A DNA stretch of 64,000 bases, taken from positions 62,001-126,000 of the forward strand of contig JAACJM010000149.1 in assembly GCA_013368315.1 (NCBI GenBank), written 5' to 3'. A model generated the notes under the pieces. That model did no database searches, was not told the DNA's origin, and saw only the letters and a list, made by a program, of their open reading frames with translations. This DNA comes from Tetrapyrgos nigripes (taxonomy: Eukaryota; Basidiomycota; Agaricomycetes; Agaricales; Campanellaceae). Positions 34,661-44,282 of this stretch are shown here, piece after piece; within the stretch, counting starts at the first letter, position 1, and every line of letters starts with the position of its first letter. A program made the position numbers and the translations under genes.

Positions 34661-35677
34661 TCAGTACTTGGTATGCCCTCCCTTAGCCTTCAAAACAGCT
34701 TTGATCCTTCTAGGCATACTCCTGATCAATTTCTGACAATCCTTTTCTGTGATTTCCACCCACTTTTCTGCTGCTCTATCCCATATTTCCCAAACTCTAG
34801 ATGGTGCTGTATCATACTTGTTGAGTTTGTGTTTGAGGGTTGTCCAGAGGTGTTCAATGTGGTTTAGGTCAGGAGGCTGAGCAGGCCAGCTCATGCAATG
34901 GATTTTGTTGTCCTCAAACCATTTGGTGGCTAGTTTTGACTTGTGTTTTGGATCGTTATCCTGCTGAAAAATGGCCATCTCCGGATAAACACCCAAACGA
35001 TCCATGCTCTCCAGAAGATTGTTCTCCAAAATATTCACATACTGCTCTGCATACATCCTTCCCTCAACCTCTGCCATGTTTCCAGGTCCATCCCATCCCA
35101 TAGACCCCCACACCATGATATTTCCTCCTCCAAATTTGACTGTTTCCACCACATCTCTCTCTCCCATGGATTCACCTGTCCTACCCCACACAAACTGCTG
35201 CCCATCTGACCAAAACCGATTGATTTTAGTCTCATCTGACCATATAATCTGTTTCCAGTCATCCACAGTCCAGTCCTTGTACTTCTCTGCAAATTTTAAA
35301 CGAGCCTTCCTGTGAGCTGTAGTGAGTTTGGGCTTTTTCTGTGGTTTCTTAGTGTCTACACCATGTTTGTGAAGGGAATTTTGCATGGTTTGGGTGGAGA
35401 TAGCTTGGTCAAGAAGGGGATTGATGTTTCTGGCCACCTCTGCAGTGTTCCTGGCTTTCCCAGTGTTGATTTGTTTGATAGCAGCCCGTTCATCAGTGGT
35501 AGAGAGCTTCTTAGGACGCCCTGCCTTATGGTTCTCCTTGTCAGGATACATCTCTGTGGCCAGAGAGGCAACCGTTGACTTGGATACTCCAGTTTGAGCA
35601 GAGATTTCCCTGGATGAAGCGCCAGTTTGGAGATGAGAGAGGACATTGTCTTTCTGAGTGGAGGTGATGGGTCTCAT
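34661..35677 (-). CDS. Tc1/mariner transposase, DD34E, intact
   Basis: 338 residues, no stop or frameshift, ATG at 35677. N-terminal paired-type helix-turn-helix DNA-binding region (NVLSHLQTGASSREISAQTG, then SKSTVASL, residues about 11-41; second HTH to about 115, with the AT-hook-like GRPKKLS at 53-59). The DDE catalytic core is complete: D148 in IIWSDETKIN, D240 in FQQDNDPKHKS and E275 in DLNHIEHLW, with 34 residues between the last two, the classical Tc1 spacing. It excises and inserts the element at TA. The open frame plus conserved catalytic triad and matching terminal repeats suggest it was active recently; whether it still is cannot be told from sequence. Confidence 0.95.
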   Translation of the reverse strand: MRPITSTQKDNVLSHLQTGASSREISAQTGVSKSTVASLATEMYPDKENHKAGRPKKLSTTDERAAIKQINTGKARNTAEVARNINPLLDQAISTQTMQNSLHKHGVDTKKPQKKPKLTTAHRKARLKFAEKYKDWTVDDWKQIIWSDETKINRFWSDGQQFVWGRTGESMGERDVVETVKFGGGNIMVWGSMGWDGPGNMAEVEGRMYAEQYVNILENNLLESMDRLGVYPEMAIFQQDNDPKHKSKLATKWFEDNKIHCMSWPAQPPDLNHIEHLWTTLKHKLNKYDTAPSRVWEIWDRAAEKWVEITEKDCQKLIRSMPRRIKAVLKAKGGHTKY

Positions 35678-35834
35678 GATTTTATGGGGGCAATAGATGA
35701 TCTGGATGTCCTTATATATGGCCTAGCTGACAGCTATGACATCATTATGATGTATACATTACATCACTGTACAGCTTCACTTATGATGTCATCTATGAGG
35801 CATCACATTGTGCCAATAGTATTGATAAAGTAAC

Positions 35835-36047
35835 AACTCAAAAAATTGTCCAAATGACTTACCATTTTAAATTGGGTATATCTCCATGGGTATTTGACCA
35901 AATAACACAAAACAAGGAGATTATCATAGCACTTATCAAGGGCTTTCAGGCCAACACTGACTATTTTGTATCACCTCTCTTCAGTAGCTCTATAATTGAC
36001 AATCTTTGCAAAAGTGTGAAACATGCAGACAATTTTTTTGCCCACTG
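35835..36047 (-). repeat. Tc1 terminal inverted repeat, right
   Basis: Inverted partner of 34421-34633, ending ...aatttttttgcccactg followed by the TA duplication. Confidence 0.9.
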
Positions 36048-37829
36048 TATGTCCATATTACTGACTGGTAGGATCCTTGTGGTTTGTGAGATCCAACCAC
36101 GACGTAAAACTCCTCCACCCCCAACCCGACCCTTGCACTTTTAGTGTACTTCACCACACGAAAATGTTGATCAGAGATAGCACAACAAGCCACGTCCGAG
36201 TACAAATGCTGTGACTTGAGCAAAGGGGGAAATATCTCAGTGACTTCATGGATTTCAAATTGTTTGTTTATACCCAAGCACCTGTCGGCTCATGGAAGTG
36301 TTGATGTCAGGGCCTCAGCCCAAGTAGCATCTCCAGAGAAGTGATCAATCTCAACAGCCTGCTCATCATCTCCTTGTATCTCCAAACAAGCAGAGACAAC
36401 GGAACCACTTTGCAATGGTACCAGCATATAATCTGCACAGTCACAATCATTGAGATCACCCCTGGTTGAATCAACGTGGTCATGGGCTTTATAGGTGGTC
36501 ACCATTAGAGAATCTAAACTCAGTACATCATCCTTCCCATAATGTTTGATCTTGAGAAGTGTAGAAGTCTTGATGGCAAGTAGTGATGGTTCAGAAAGAA
36601 CATAGTGCTGGACTACAGGAAATTGGTCGATGCTAGGCATCACTCTCTCCTCTGGAATTTGTGATTGCCACTTGGCCCTCCTTACAGTATCCCACTCTCT
36701 AATGGTGACATCACACACATTGTTGAGTGGGGGAAGTGAAGGTTGCAAAGCAAGTGAAGCTGGACAGCAGCAGACATAATGATTTCTGTTGGTTCTGTGA
36801 AGATATACAGACAAGTACACACCATTGTCTGTCTGGCAGAGTAGAGATGCGAGGAAGATACCAAAGCTAGATTCTGAGTTGTCTTGGTGGAAAGGAAGAT
36901 GGATGTGAAGACCATTGTCAGACTGTCAACCATGACATCGTCAGATTTAGATTTCTGGCTCTACCAGATGATCTGAACTCATACAGAGATTTGGCTAGCA
37001 GCCCCCAGCTCCCCCCATCACGAGAATCAGCTACCCATGCAAAAATACTCTGATTATCAGAAACCCAAACAATTTCCTGTTGTAGTCGCATGAATGCCCT
37101 GTCACCACCCTCCCTGTATAATTCAGACATGCTGACACCAAAGATTCCCATCAAACAATATGCTTTGTCTTCCGGCCTCGTTGTCTCCCATAACGCCACC
37201 CATGACATTCTCTGAGCTACACTGTACTGGTCAATCAAGGTGCCTTCAAAGACATGGACAGGGATAGATGTAACCACTGAGATGACATCCCACAGGCCCC
37301 ACCATGTCCCAATCTTCATCCAGTCTTTATTGAAGAATGCCACAAACTGTGGTGCCAGCAGCTCCTGCAATGTCCAACCTCTGGTAAACCATTTACTATC
37401 CTTGAAGTTGGACTTGGTGTTCTGAGGATGATACTTGGCAGAGACGTCGGATAGGTAGACATAGCAGGCTGCAGCATCCTTGTAGTACTGGTACATAGAA
37501 ATGATGGCCTCTGAAAGCTCAGCGCTGCTCTCCTTGTCGATGCAGCACAAGTCAATCCAGATCCAATCAAAAGTGTTGGCTCTGGCACGGAAACAGGCAT
37601 GGACGACCTTTGTGTAGCCCTTCTTCAGCTGCGCAGTGTGGAAGAAGGATTGGACGTCCTCAAAGGTGATATGCCGGTCAGATTCCCAGGTATCAGTGAG
37701 AGTAGCAAGGCTCTGGATGTCCTGGAACGTGATCTCTTCTGCTCCCCAAGTATGAGAAAGAATGACGTAGCATGGGATGTTGGTATAGAATTCTTGAAGT
37801 TTGAGTGTTTTCGTATGGAGGAGACACAT

Positions 37830-38025
37830 GGAGTGGAAAGCAAGTTATATTCGATATACTGTGAAGGATCATGATTAGCTCAGGTCCAGTCAAGGGTAAA
37901 GGTGTACTTACAATGGGGGAGAGATGCAAGGGGAAGGTCAGACCCCTGCTCGTATTTAATACCTACGCACTGCCATGTATGTAGTGCACTATACCTAAAC
38001 AGGGTGAGATTGCTGTTTATTAAAA
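37830..38025. other. Upstream region of the HET gene
   Basis: No gene. It would contain the HET gene promoter; no clear TATA box. Confidence 0.3.
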
Positions 38026-38155
38026 TTACAAGGCCCTTTAAGGCCGAGTTAACTTAAGGGTTCATAGCTTTAATTCGTATATCTCTATTATTGAGGTCAT
38101 GGTAAAGTTTTCGAGGTCGACATAAGTTAATTCGGCCTTTAAGAGACCTCGTTAC
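38026..38155. repeat. GAGGCC-type MITE, minimal copy
   Basis: 130 bp with inverted ends ttacaaggccctttaaggcc...gagttaactta and taagttaattcggcctttaa...gacctcgttac. This is the shortest and cleanest copy and defines the family's inverted repeat of roughly 32 nt. Confidence 0.7.
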
Positions 38156-38574
38156 TTCATGATTGGATGATCATGACTCATAACTGGGGAAAGGTGTCAC
38201 TGCTTCGCATGACAAGTTACGAGGCCCTCCTCAACAAAACCTCACTCTTGTATTGACTACGTTGCAGCTACTTGCAAAGTAGTATGAGTGAAATAAGTTG
38301 GGAGTTTGAACCTGCAGAAAAGACTTTGAGGTTGCTACAGGTCGCTAAGAGTACGACATAAACATAAATTAATGACAATGAAGAGGCAAGAATTCTGAAT
38401 TACGAGGGCATCGAGGCTGAAGCCAAGCTTCAGAAGCAGAGGAAGTAGGGCGGCGAGCACTGGCAAATGTCAGATAACAATTAGTATGGCCATACTTGCA
38501 GAGAGAAAGCTGTGGACACGAGTAAGTATCCCATGAAGCACGACACTGGCAGTGAAGGTGAGATGAGTCAACAC

Positions 38575-38803
38575 ACTGGCATGACGTCATGATTGTCAAC
38601 GTATGTAGACCTGGTCCAGACTCAGTCTGGATATTTCGGGTTGATTGGGAAAGTAGAGACCGGCGCAGTGTGGTGACGACACACAGTTTGGTTGAGTGGC
38701 AACAAAAAGGGGTGGGAGTTTGAGGTCGTGGTAAAATTTTCGAGGTCGACATAAGTTAACTGGGGAAAGGTGCCACTGCTTTGCGTGGCAAATTACGAGG
38801 CCC
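38575..38803. repeat. GAGGCC-type MITE, copy 3
   Basis: Shares catgacgtcatgattgtcaa, ggtccagactcagtctgg, aaaaaggggtgggagtttga and ttttcgaggtcgacataagt with copy 1 (9856-10142), then ends in tgccactgctttgcgtggca...ttacgaggccc, a hairpin found next to other copies. Confidence 0.65.
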
Positions 38804-38929
38804 ATTGTATAAGTAAGTAATACTGTAAAATTGACTAAAAAATTAGATAGAGCTTAATATCTTCTGTAATGACACCTTGAACGTTGGGTGGAGGAGCCTA
38901 TAGTGGTTCAGAGAGCGGCAGTTGGACTT

Positions 38930-39180
38930 GCAACAGCTGCTGAGGGAAGGTAAATATGCCTGAAGCTCGTCGTGGTTGGTGGGTGGCAAGGCAGAAATGA
39001 GCTATGACGTATTGAGCGTCAGTTCGGGTACTTCGGAGCGCTGTGGTGGCGTGTAAAATTTAGAACCCATGAGAACCTTTGCTACTCAATTGAGGGGTCA
39101 ACATAAGTTAACTCGGCCTAAAGGGCCTCGTAACTTGGCCTAAAGGGCCTCGTAACTTGGCCTTAAAGAGCCTCGTAATT
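38930..39180. repeat. GAGGCC-type MITE, copy 4, with triplicated end
   Basis: The internal part is more diverged (gagctatgacgtattgagcg). The end motif cataagttaactcggcct is followed by three tandem copies of '(a)agggcctcgtaacttggcct' between 39119 and 39175. Confidence 0.5.
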
Positions 39181-39297
39181 CTGGATGAGCGACGCCGCAT
39201 TTACCAACAGCCAATCAGATGTAATGGAGCACTCAGGCTAAGTACGAGATACATGGTAGTCATTGGTACTGAGGAGTGTAGTAATGCATATATTGCA

Positions 39298-39450
39298 AGA
39301 AAGTGAGATCAAGAACTCGCGACACAGGTTTGTGGCTCGTCGAGGTAGGTAGATCAGAGCAAGTCGTGACTCTGATCTGACTATGCAAAGGCTTCAGCAA
39401 ACATGACGGAGAAATTTGAACGTTGTTTACTCACCAGGTAAGAAGAAGTC
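39298..39450. repeat. Dispersed repeat, copy 2 (partner at 16930-17090)
   Basis: Same order of shared blocks as copy 1, with moderate divergence. It ends about 45 bp downstream of the small gene at 39496-39807. Confidence 0.5.
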
Positions 39451-39495
39451 GCTATGGAATTGACTTTTCACAGCAGTACTCTCTCTTCACTGGGC

Positions 39496-39807
39496 TCACA
39501 TTCCGAAAGACACACCCCCGGGCACCGTAGATCCCCATCCATTCATTTTGGCTTTTTGAGCAAAGTCGGCGTGAGATGCGCTTGTTGGTGCACTAGAGTG
39601 GCCAGATCCTGAATTGTTAGGACCAAGACAAAAGTCATACACATCTTGTGATATTCGTGTTGCGAGGATAATAAGTTTGAATCCATCATGATGCTCACCA
39701 TTATGGCCTTTCTTTTGGCTGTTTGATGAAGTAGACGTCGACGATTTTGACGACTTGGACACGAGGGAAGTAGTAGAGGAAGTCGTGGATCGGGCTTTTC
39801 TGAACAT
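39496..39807 (-). CDS. Small Ser/Thr-rich hypothetical protein
   Basis: Single-exon frame of 103 residues from ATG 39807 (the open frame extends upstream to an ATG at 39873). N-terminal half MFRKARSTTSSTTSLVSKSS is rich in Ser/Thr/Lys; the second half has a more ordered stretch GFKLIILATRISQDVYDFCL. A TATA-like ggtataaaactagg lies at 39907-39920 on the same strand, a plausible promoter. No family recognised. It could still be a chance ORF. Confidence 0.45.
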   Translation of the reverse strand: MFRKARSTTSSTTSLVSKSSKSSTSTSSNSQKKGHNGEHHDGFKLIILATRISQDVYDFCLGPNNSGSGHSSAPTSASHADFAQKAKMNGWGSTVPGGVSFGM

Positions 39808-39906
39808 CGTTGATTGAAGGCTTTTGAGATAGTGGCTCTGAGGATAGCGGATCGGAGAACGGTAAAAACTCAAGTCGATGATACTAGATATGAACCTGTT
39901 TTCCTA

Positions 39907-39920
39907 GTTTTATACCTTAG
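39907..39920 (-). promoter_or_regulatory. TATA-like box
   Basis: ggtataaaactagg on the minus strand, 100 bp upstream of the preferred ATG of the small Ser-rich gene. Confidence 0.35.
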
Positions 39921-41004
39921 TGAGTACTTACTTATGGCTTGAAATTGGCTTAGACGAGGGGAAATGCTCATTCAGCAGCTGCAGCTGCGCGACTGTGGAC
40001 CTGCTGTGGACTGTGGCCGTAGTTTCCTTTCCAAAATTCCAGATCGTTTCAAATTCATGCAAACCTTGCAGCTTTGTAGACTAAACCCTGACCATACTGA
40101 ATTAACCGGATTTACCATTACCAGTCTGAATTGGAGGATATTGATCCTGGCTCAGCATTCTGGGTGAGCGACGCCGCAGTTACCCACACTCCGGAGGAGG
40201 AAGGTACCTAGTAGAGAAAATATGCACGAAGACACACGACATCAGGAAAGACCTCATTTGAGAATTCGGTCATATATTGACGTAAATGGCAGAAAGGACC
40301 TTCTAAGAACCTGCAAGCGCTTGGCATTACGATGGAAGCGCAGCAGGTTACTAAGCACTAAACATTGAATATACTGAACCGTACTGAACGCTTTCGGTCA
40401 GGCATCCGATATTGTGCTGCGGACAGACCACATGTACACCAAAAAATGCCAACCTATCGGGGTTCGCCACGCGTTCCTAGGCTACCGCGTTGAGGTTAGT
40501 AGCACGGAAGGCACCTTCCCGACATGGTGATTTCGCAGTTTCTTCTTCTCCGGATCAACTTCCGTCTTCCTCGTCCATCATGACCACTACGCTTCAAAGC
40601 GTCTAGCCCGGGGAACCTGAAGACATTTTTCGAGGATATGATGATGAGAGGGGCGAGGTATTATGACGAGAACGGGAACTGGAGCGTTTCAACTTTCGGA
40701 AGAAGAGGGGTAAGCAAGCCTTTCAAACTTGAAGCTTGAAGCTCGAAGTCATTTCCTCAAGTGCCCAAATTCCAACTGTGATTCGTAATACCATACGACA
40801 GCCTGTGAGACAGCACGAATGATACAGTGTACTGTACATTAAATTCACTTGACTAAGGAGACCAGAGTTTGAGACCGAAGCCGTCGCAGATGCCCAAAAC
40901 CAAATCTCAGCGTCAGCATCTATAGTCAGGGTAAAGCGGGTGTAATTTGAAAAGCCACTTACCCGCCGATCACCGAAGGCTTAGGTCGTGTGCCACCCAC
41001 TCTC
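39921..41004. other. Intergenic with one exon-like stretch
   Basis: On the plus strand, about 40605-40709 reads SPGNLKTFFEDMMMRGARYY...VSTFGRRG, preceded by a CTAG acceptor-like site and followed by a GTAAGC donor. It looks like an internal exon, but I find no partner exons. Otherwise nothing is seen. Confidence 0.3.
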
Positions 41005-41517
41005 CTAATAATCATTATGACTTGGCCGCACTAGCATACAGCCAGAGTCCGAGCGAAAATCTCCCTCCTCCAACACGAGATCCTCTTTCTGGACAAGGAC
41101 AGGAAGCATCACGATTGCGCTCGTATGTTTGGATACAGAGCGATGATGATGATAGTGGCTATGATGACTTTCGTTGCCTCCGAGGCTCGGAGCCTGACCA
41201 ACAGACCGTAACACCGGTCCAAGCCCCGCAGAGGCAGGAAAAGACGTTGACTGGCATTCGAGATCAACGTCGAAGCCTTGGTTATGGGTGAACGACGTTG
41301 TCGCGTGCAAGCGCCATACTGAGATGAACCATCGGACTACCAAGAACAATCCACCCGAGGCACACAACGACGCAACGAGCGAGAGTACGGCGATGTCGAA
41401 GAAGCCTATAGGTGCGAAGATTTCGAGGACGTGTGAGATGAGTTGTCGTGTGTAGGCGTAGGCCAGCGAGGAGAGTGTGACGCAGGCCATGAGGAGATCT
41501 TTGGTGAAAGATACCAT
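41005..41517 (-). CDS. Small two-helix membrane protein, hypothetical
   Basis: 170 residues from ATG 41517. An upstream in-frame ATG at 41610 would add 31 residues, but 41517 starts directly into a hydrophobic stretch. Two likely membrane segments: FTKDLLMACVTLSSLAYAYT (about residues 4-23) and the longer IGFFDIAVLSLVASLCASGG continuing into LFLVVRWFISVW (about 37-70). The C-terminal half is polar with a His-rich SHHSHYHHHRS. A TATA-like catatataac near 41667-41676 lies upstream on the same strand. No family recognised. Confidence 0.5.
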   Translation of the reverse strand: MVSFTKDLLMACVTLSSLAYAYTRQLISHVLEIFAPIGFFDIAVLSLVASLCASGGLFLVVRWFISVWRLHATTSFTHNQGFDVDLECQSTSFPASAGLGPVLRSVGQAPSLGGNESHHSHYHHHRSVSKHTSAIVMLPVLVQKEDLVLEEGDFRSDSGCMLVRPSHNDY

Positions 41518-42383
41518 TCTGGAGTAAGTACTGGAGTAAGTGCACTGGTTGCTAGAGTACCGTTCAAAGGCTGGGCGAAAGCGAAAGGCAATGGGGAATG
41601 GCCCAGGCAAAGGGGATGTCCGATGTGGGGGATGGTACTCGGAGAAACCGGAGTAGGTAATACGTCATGTGTTATATATGAGAAGATTGTTGCCAGATCT
41701 CGGGCTTACTAAAGGCACTCCGCGCATGTACCAGTCGAAGTCATACATAGTTTGCTGATATGTATCAGCTCAGCTTGCTATGTCATATTAAGCCTTAAAT
41801 TCTGTATGCGACCACTACACACGTATAGCATGTTGTCGGTAAACTCAGGAAATCCTAAGCGGAGGGATTGCAGCGATTTCGAGGTCATTTATATCAGTCG
41901 TTCCGTCACTCCGTTGCGGGAAGATAACCGCTGGTACGGTCACCAGTGTCTTCAGTGGCCGTCCTGGATGCCACTCACTTATCTATGCTCTGAGTTGTAC
42001 ACACGCATTACGATGCTTTTCAGCCTAGATTTTCTTGTCCTTATTTCTAGGATTCCTTCGGGGAACTTGCATCTTTTACTTTCGCTCTTTGCTTCATTAC
42101 CCAACGTCACGCGAAGTGGATACATGCTCTAAGTAGTATAGTAGATCGGAAAAGAGTATGAAATTCTAAGGCCTGGATACAAGATCGTAGGGTTACTCAT
42201 CAGACAGCTGTAGGCCTTGTTTCTATCTATGCATATGCATGCCTTACTTATACATATACCCATGACTTTCCATTCACGAATTTGGTGAGGCCGGTAGCAG
42301 CCAATCAGCGAAAATACGTACTTACATCAGAAAGGGTAAATGTAACGCGTACTTCCTAATACGGACGACTATATAGTTTACAT
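41518..42383. other. Intergenic, no further gene
   Basis: The plus-strand ORF 41752-42132 has no family resemblance or gene context. Nothing else seen. Confidence 0.35.
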
Positions 42384-42391
42384 ATCTATTC

Positions 42392-42813
42392 TAGTGCTGC
42401 CGCGAGGCGAAGGTACTCTGGACCCTGAACTCGCCTCAACTACCTTGGTTTACCAATATGGCAACCGAACTCCAGAGGTTTGATGGGCTTGGAACTCGCC
42501 TCGCGCCTCCCACCCGCATTTGGAACAACGAGCCTTCAGCGATTTTTGACTCTTTTTGCAAGTACCTTCCCATTTGTACATATGTAAGTGTATATGGAAG
42601 TATGTATACTATGTCTTTAGCTGATTGAGCATTATGTATGTACTGGACTGCAGGAGGGGAAACACTCGAGGAAAGTGTTTGGAGCTGACTACCAAATTTG
42701 GGAAGCACCTCGAGTTGCCTCGTTTTGACCTCCGACTTGGTTCACACAGAGCAGAGCGAGTTGTCCAAATCCGTCAGCTCGCCTCGCTCTGGCCTCGCCT
42801 CGCGGCAGCACTA
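42392..42813. mobile_element. hAT-type MITE with perfect 8-bp target duplication
   Basis: 422 bp with terminal inverted repeats TAGTGCTGCCGCGAGGCGA (19 nt, perfect). Flanked by atctattc on both sides (42384-42391 and 42814-42821). An 8-bp duplication with TAG-type ends is the hAT signature. The interior is non-coding with many 'gcctcg' motifs in both orientations near the ends, as expected of subterminal transposase sites. Confidence 0.9.
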
Positions 42814-42821
42814 ATCTATTC

Positions 42822-44282
42822 ACACGCCTTTTAGTATATAAGCCACTCTCGTAGTACTTATCATCATCTTTTTATTCTTAACCATCGCCTGTCGTGCTTG
42901 TACCTAGGAACATTTATAAAGCCTGTTCTGGCTTAGGTCTCGAGCATTGGGCTCGGTGAGAATATCTACATACAAACTTTACAGTAAAAGATCGATGGGC
43001 TAGTAAAAGTTGGTAAAAATGGATGATGAAAAAATGAGTTGAAGCTGGCTATTGATTAAGTTTTGAGCAGCCACTGTGACTTATACCGGGCAAAAATATT
43101 GTAGTTTTTCGACCACTCGATCATGGTCAATTCTGGATCTCGTAACGCGTTCACTGGACCTCCGTGCAAGGCCTCAGCATATCTCAGCCACTTCCCGAAG
43201 TTTCGGCTAATTCAGCATGACGTTTCAACCTAAAATATCGCGTCACGCACAAAAGTGACTGTTCACTGCTTGATATCACAGTACGACAAAGCCCTGACTC
43301 AGGGAGCGCGAACAACTTTTTGAGAATGTGGAGATTACAGAGACTAGTTAGGGAGCTTAGACCGAAGACCTTGTAGGAAAGAACATATGGGAGAACCACT
43401 CCGACTCGAGGCACCAATGATCAAAGAGGGGGGGCTAGCCTTGTAAATCTCCAGGATGAATGGTCGGACGAAACCAACGGCAAATTCAAACTTCATTACG
43501 GTATGACGGCGGCTTTACGGAAGTGGCTATGCTATTTTCGTCCACCTGATTGGCTGGCAATCGCTGTCACTAAGTGTCTGCTTCCCTTTTTGGGCCTAGT
43601 TCCTTTGCCCACCTTCGCCACGCCCGAGCGTTGGCCCACATTATCCTCGTTCAGCCTTGGCACATAGTCTGCACATGCTCTCCACAAGTGCTTGTAAACC
43701 CATGACACCATTGTCTTCTTCTGATGTACATCAGGAAAAAATGAATTGCTACCCTAGCTTGTGCCAAGATATCCGGGCCGTAAGTGGGTGCCAGTATCAT
43801 TTCATTGGAGCTACAGGCTTTTCACTGCTAGCCTAGATAGCGTTCTGTAGCAGTGGCTAGGTCATACATAGCGCGGAGTAGTCGCGTACAAGAAGCGGAA
43901 CGATCGTATACGGGCCCAATACGGCGCTGCAACAGCTGTTGTACAAAGTTATCTTACCTCTTGATGAGCAGGAAATTGACTGTCTGGCGGTAGTATAGAT
44001 GGTCAATTTCCTGCACACTTCACGATTTTTTGGTTCGTCGCACATGTAGACAAAGTACGATATACTTAGAAGCTACTAAGTACAATTGATGCTATGTTTG
44101 CTACTTTACTACCGACGTGATTTCCTCTTACGTGCAGGTTGCCTACTAGGTTGACTCGGCTGGAGGCCACTGGCAGTCTCGCTGCGGACATTAATCTATT
44201 TTTACGTTGAGAAAACGTTGAGAGAACTGGATGAATATAACTAATCTTGTTCCAATATTCTCGCTGTGCAAATTGTTTGTGA
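42822..44282. other. Gene-free stretch
   Basis: No family-like frame or RNA gene. A short palindrome-like tttcctgctcatc...gtcaatttcctgcac occurs near 43970-44015. Confidence 0.35.

Larger units (their letters stand above)
34421..36047 (-). mobile_element. Full-length Tc1/mariner transposon
   Basis: 1,627 bp, bounded by TA (34419-34420 and 36048-36049), the Tc1/mariner target duplication. Ends are CAGTGGGCAAAAAAATTG and its mirror. Terminal inverted repeats are about 213 bp each and nearly identical. Between them is one uninterrupted transposase gene on the minus strand. Excising the element and one TA leaves the host HET frame open, so both borders are exact. Confidence 0.95.
34277..37829 (-). 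pseudogene. HET-domain (heterokaryon-incompatibility-like) gene, broken by Tc1
   Basis: ATG 37829. The HET domain is clear: YVILSHTWGAEEITFQD, FDWIWIDLCCIDKESSAELSEAI, YYKDAAACYVYLSDV, WFTRGWTLQELLAPQFVAFF (about residues 19-180). It is followed by the usual RPEDKAYCLMGIFGVSMSELYREGG...AFMRLQQEI segment. Near 36919 the frame shifts into DNGLHIHLPFHQDN...YLSVYLHRT; a TGA at 36290-36292 interrupts it; then ...FYVVVGSHKPQGSYQSVIWTY is split by the Tc1 element at 36047. On the far side, from 34420 down, YPKWQRFRWNCSRSLELP continues in frame to a stop at 34277-34279. HET proteins trigger non-self-recognition cell death in fungi. This copy has a frameshift, a stop and an insertion, so it is inactive. 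A sequencing error could account for the frameshift but not for the insertion. Confidence 0.85.

Noticed and set aside
35004..35597. Plus-strand ORFs opposite the Tc1 transposase
   Set aside because: Antisense shadows of a strongly supported transposase gene.
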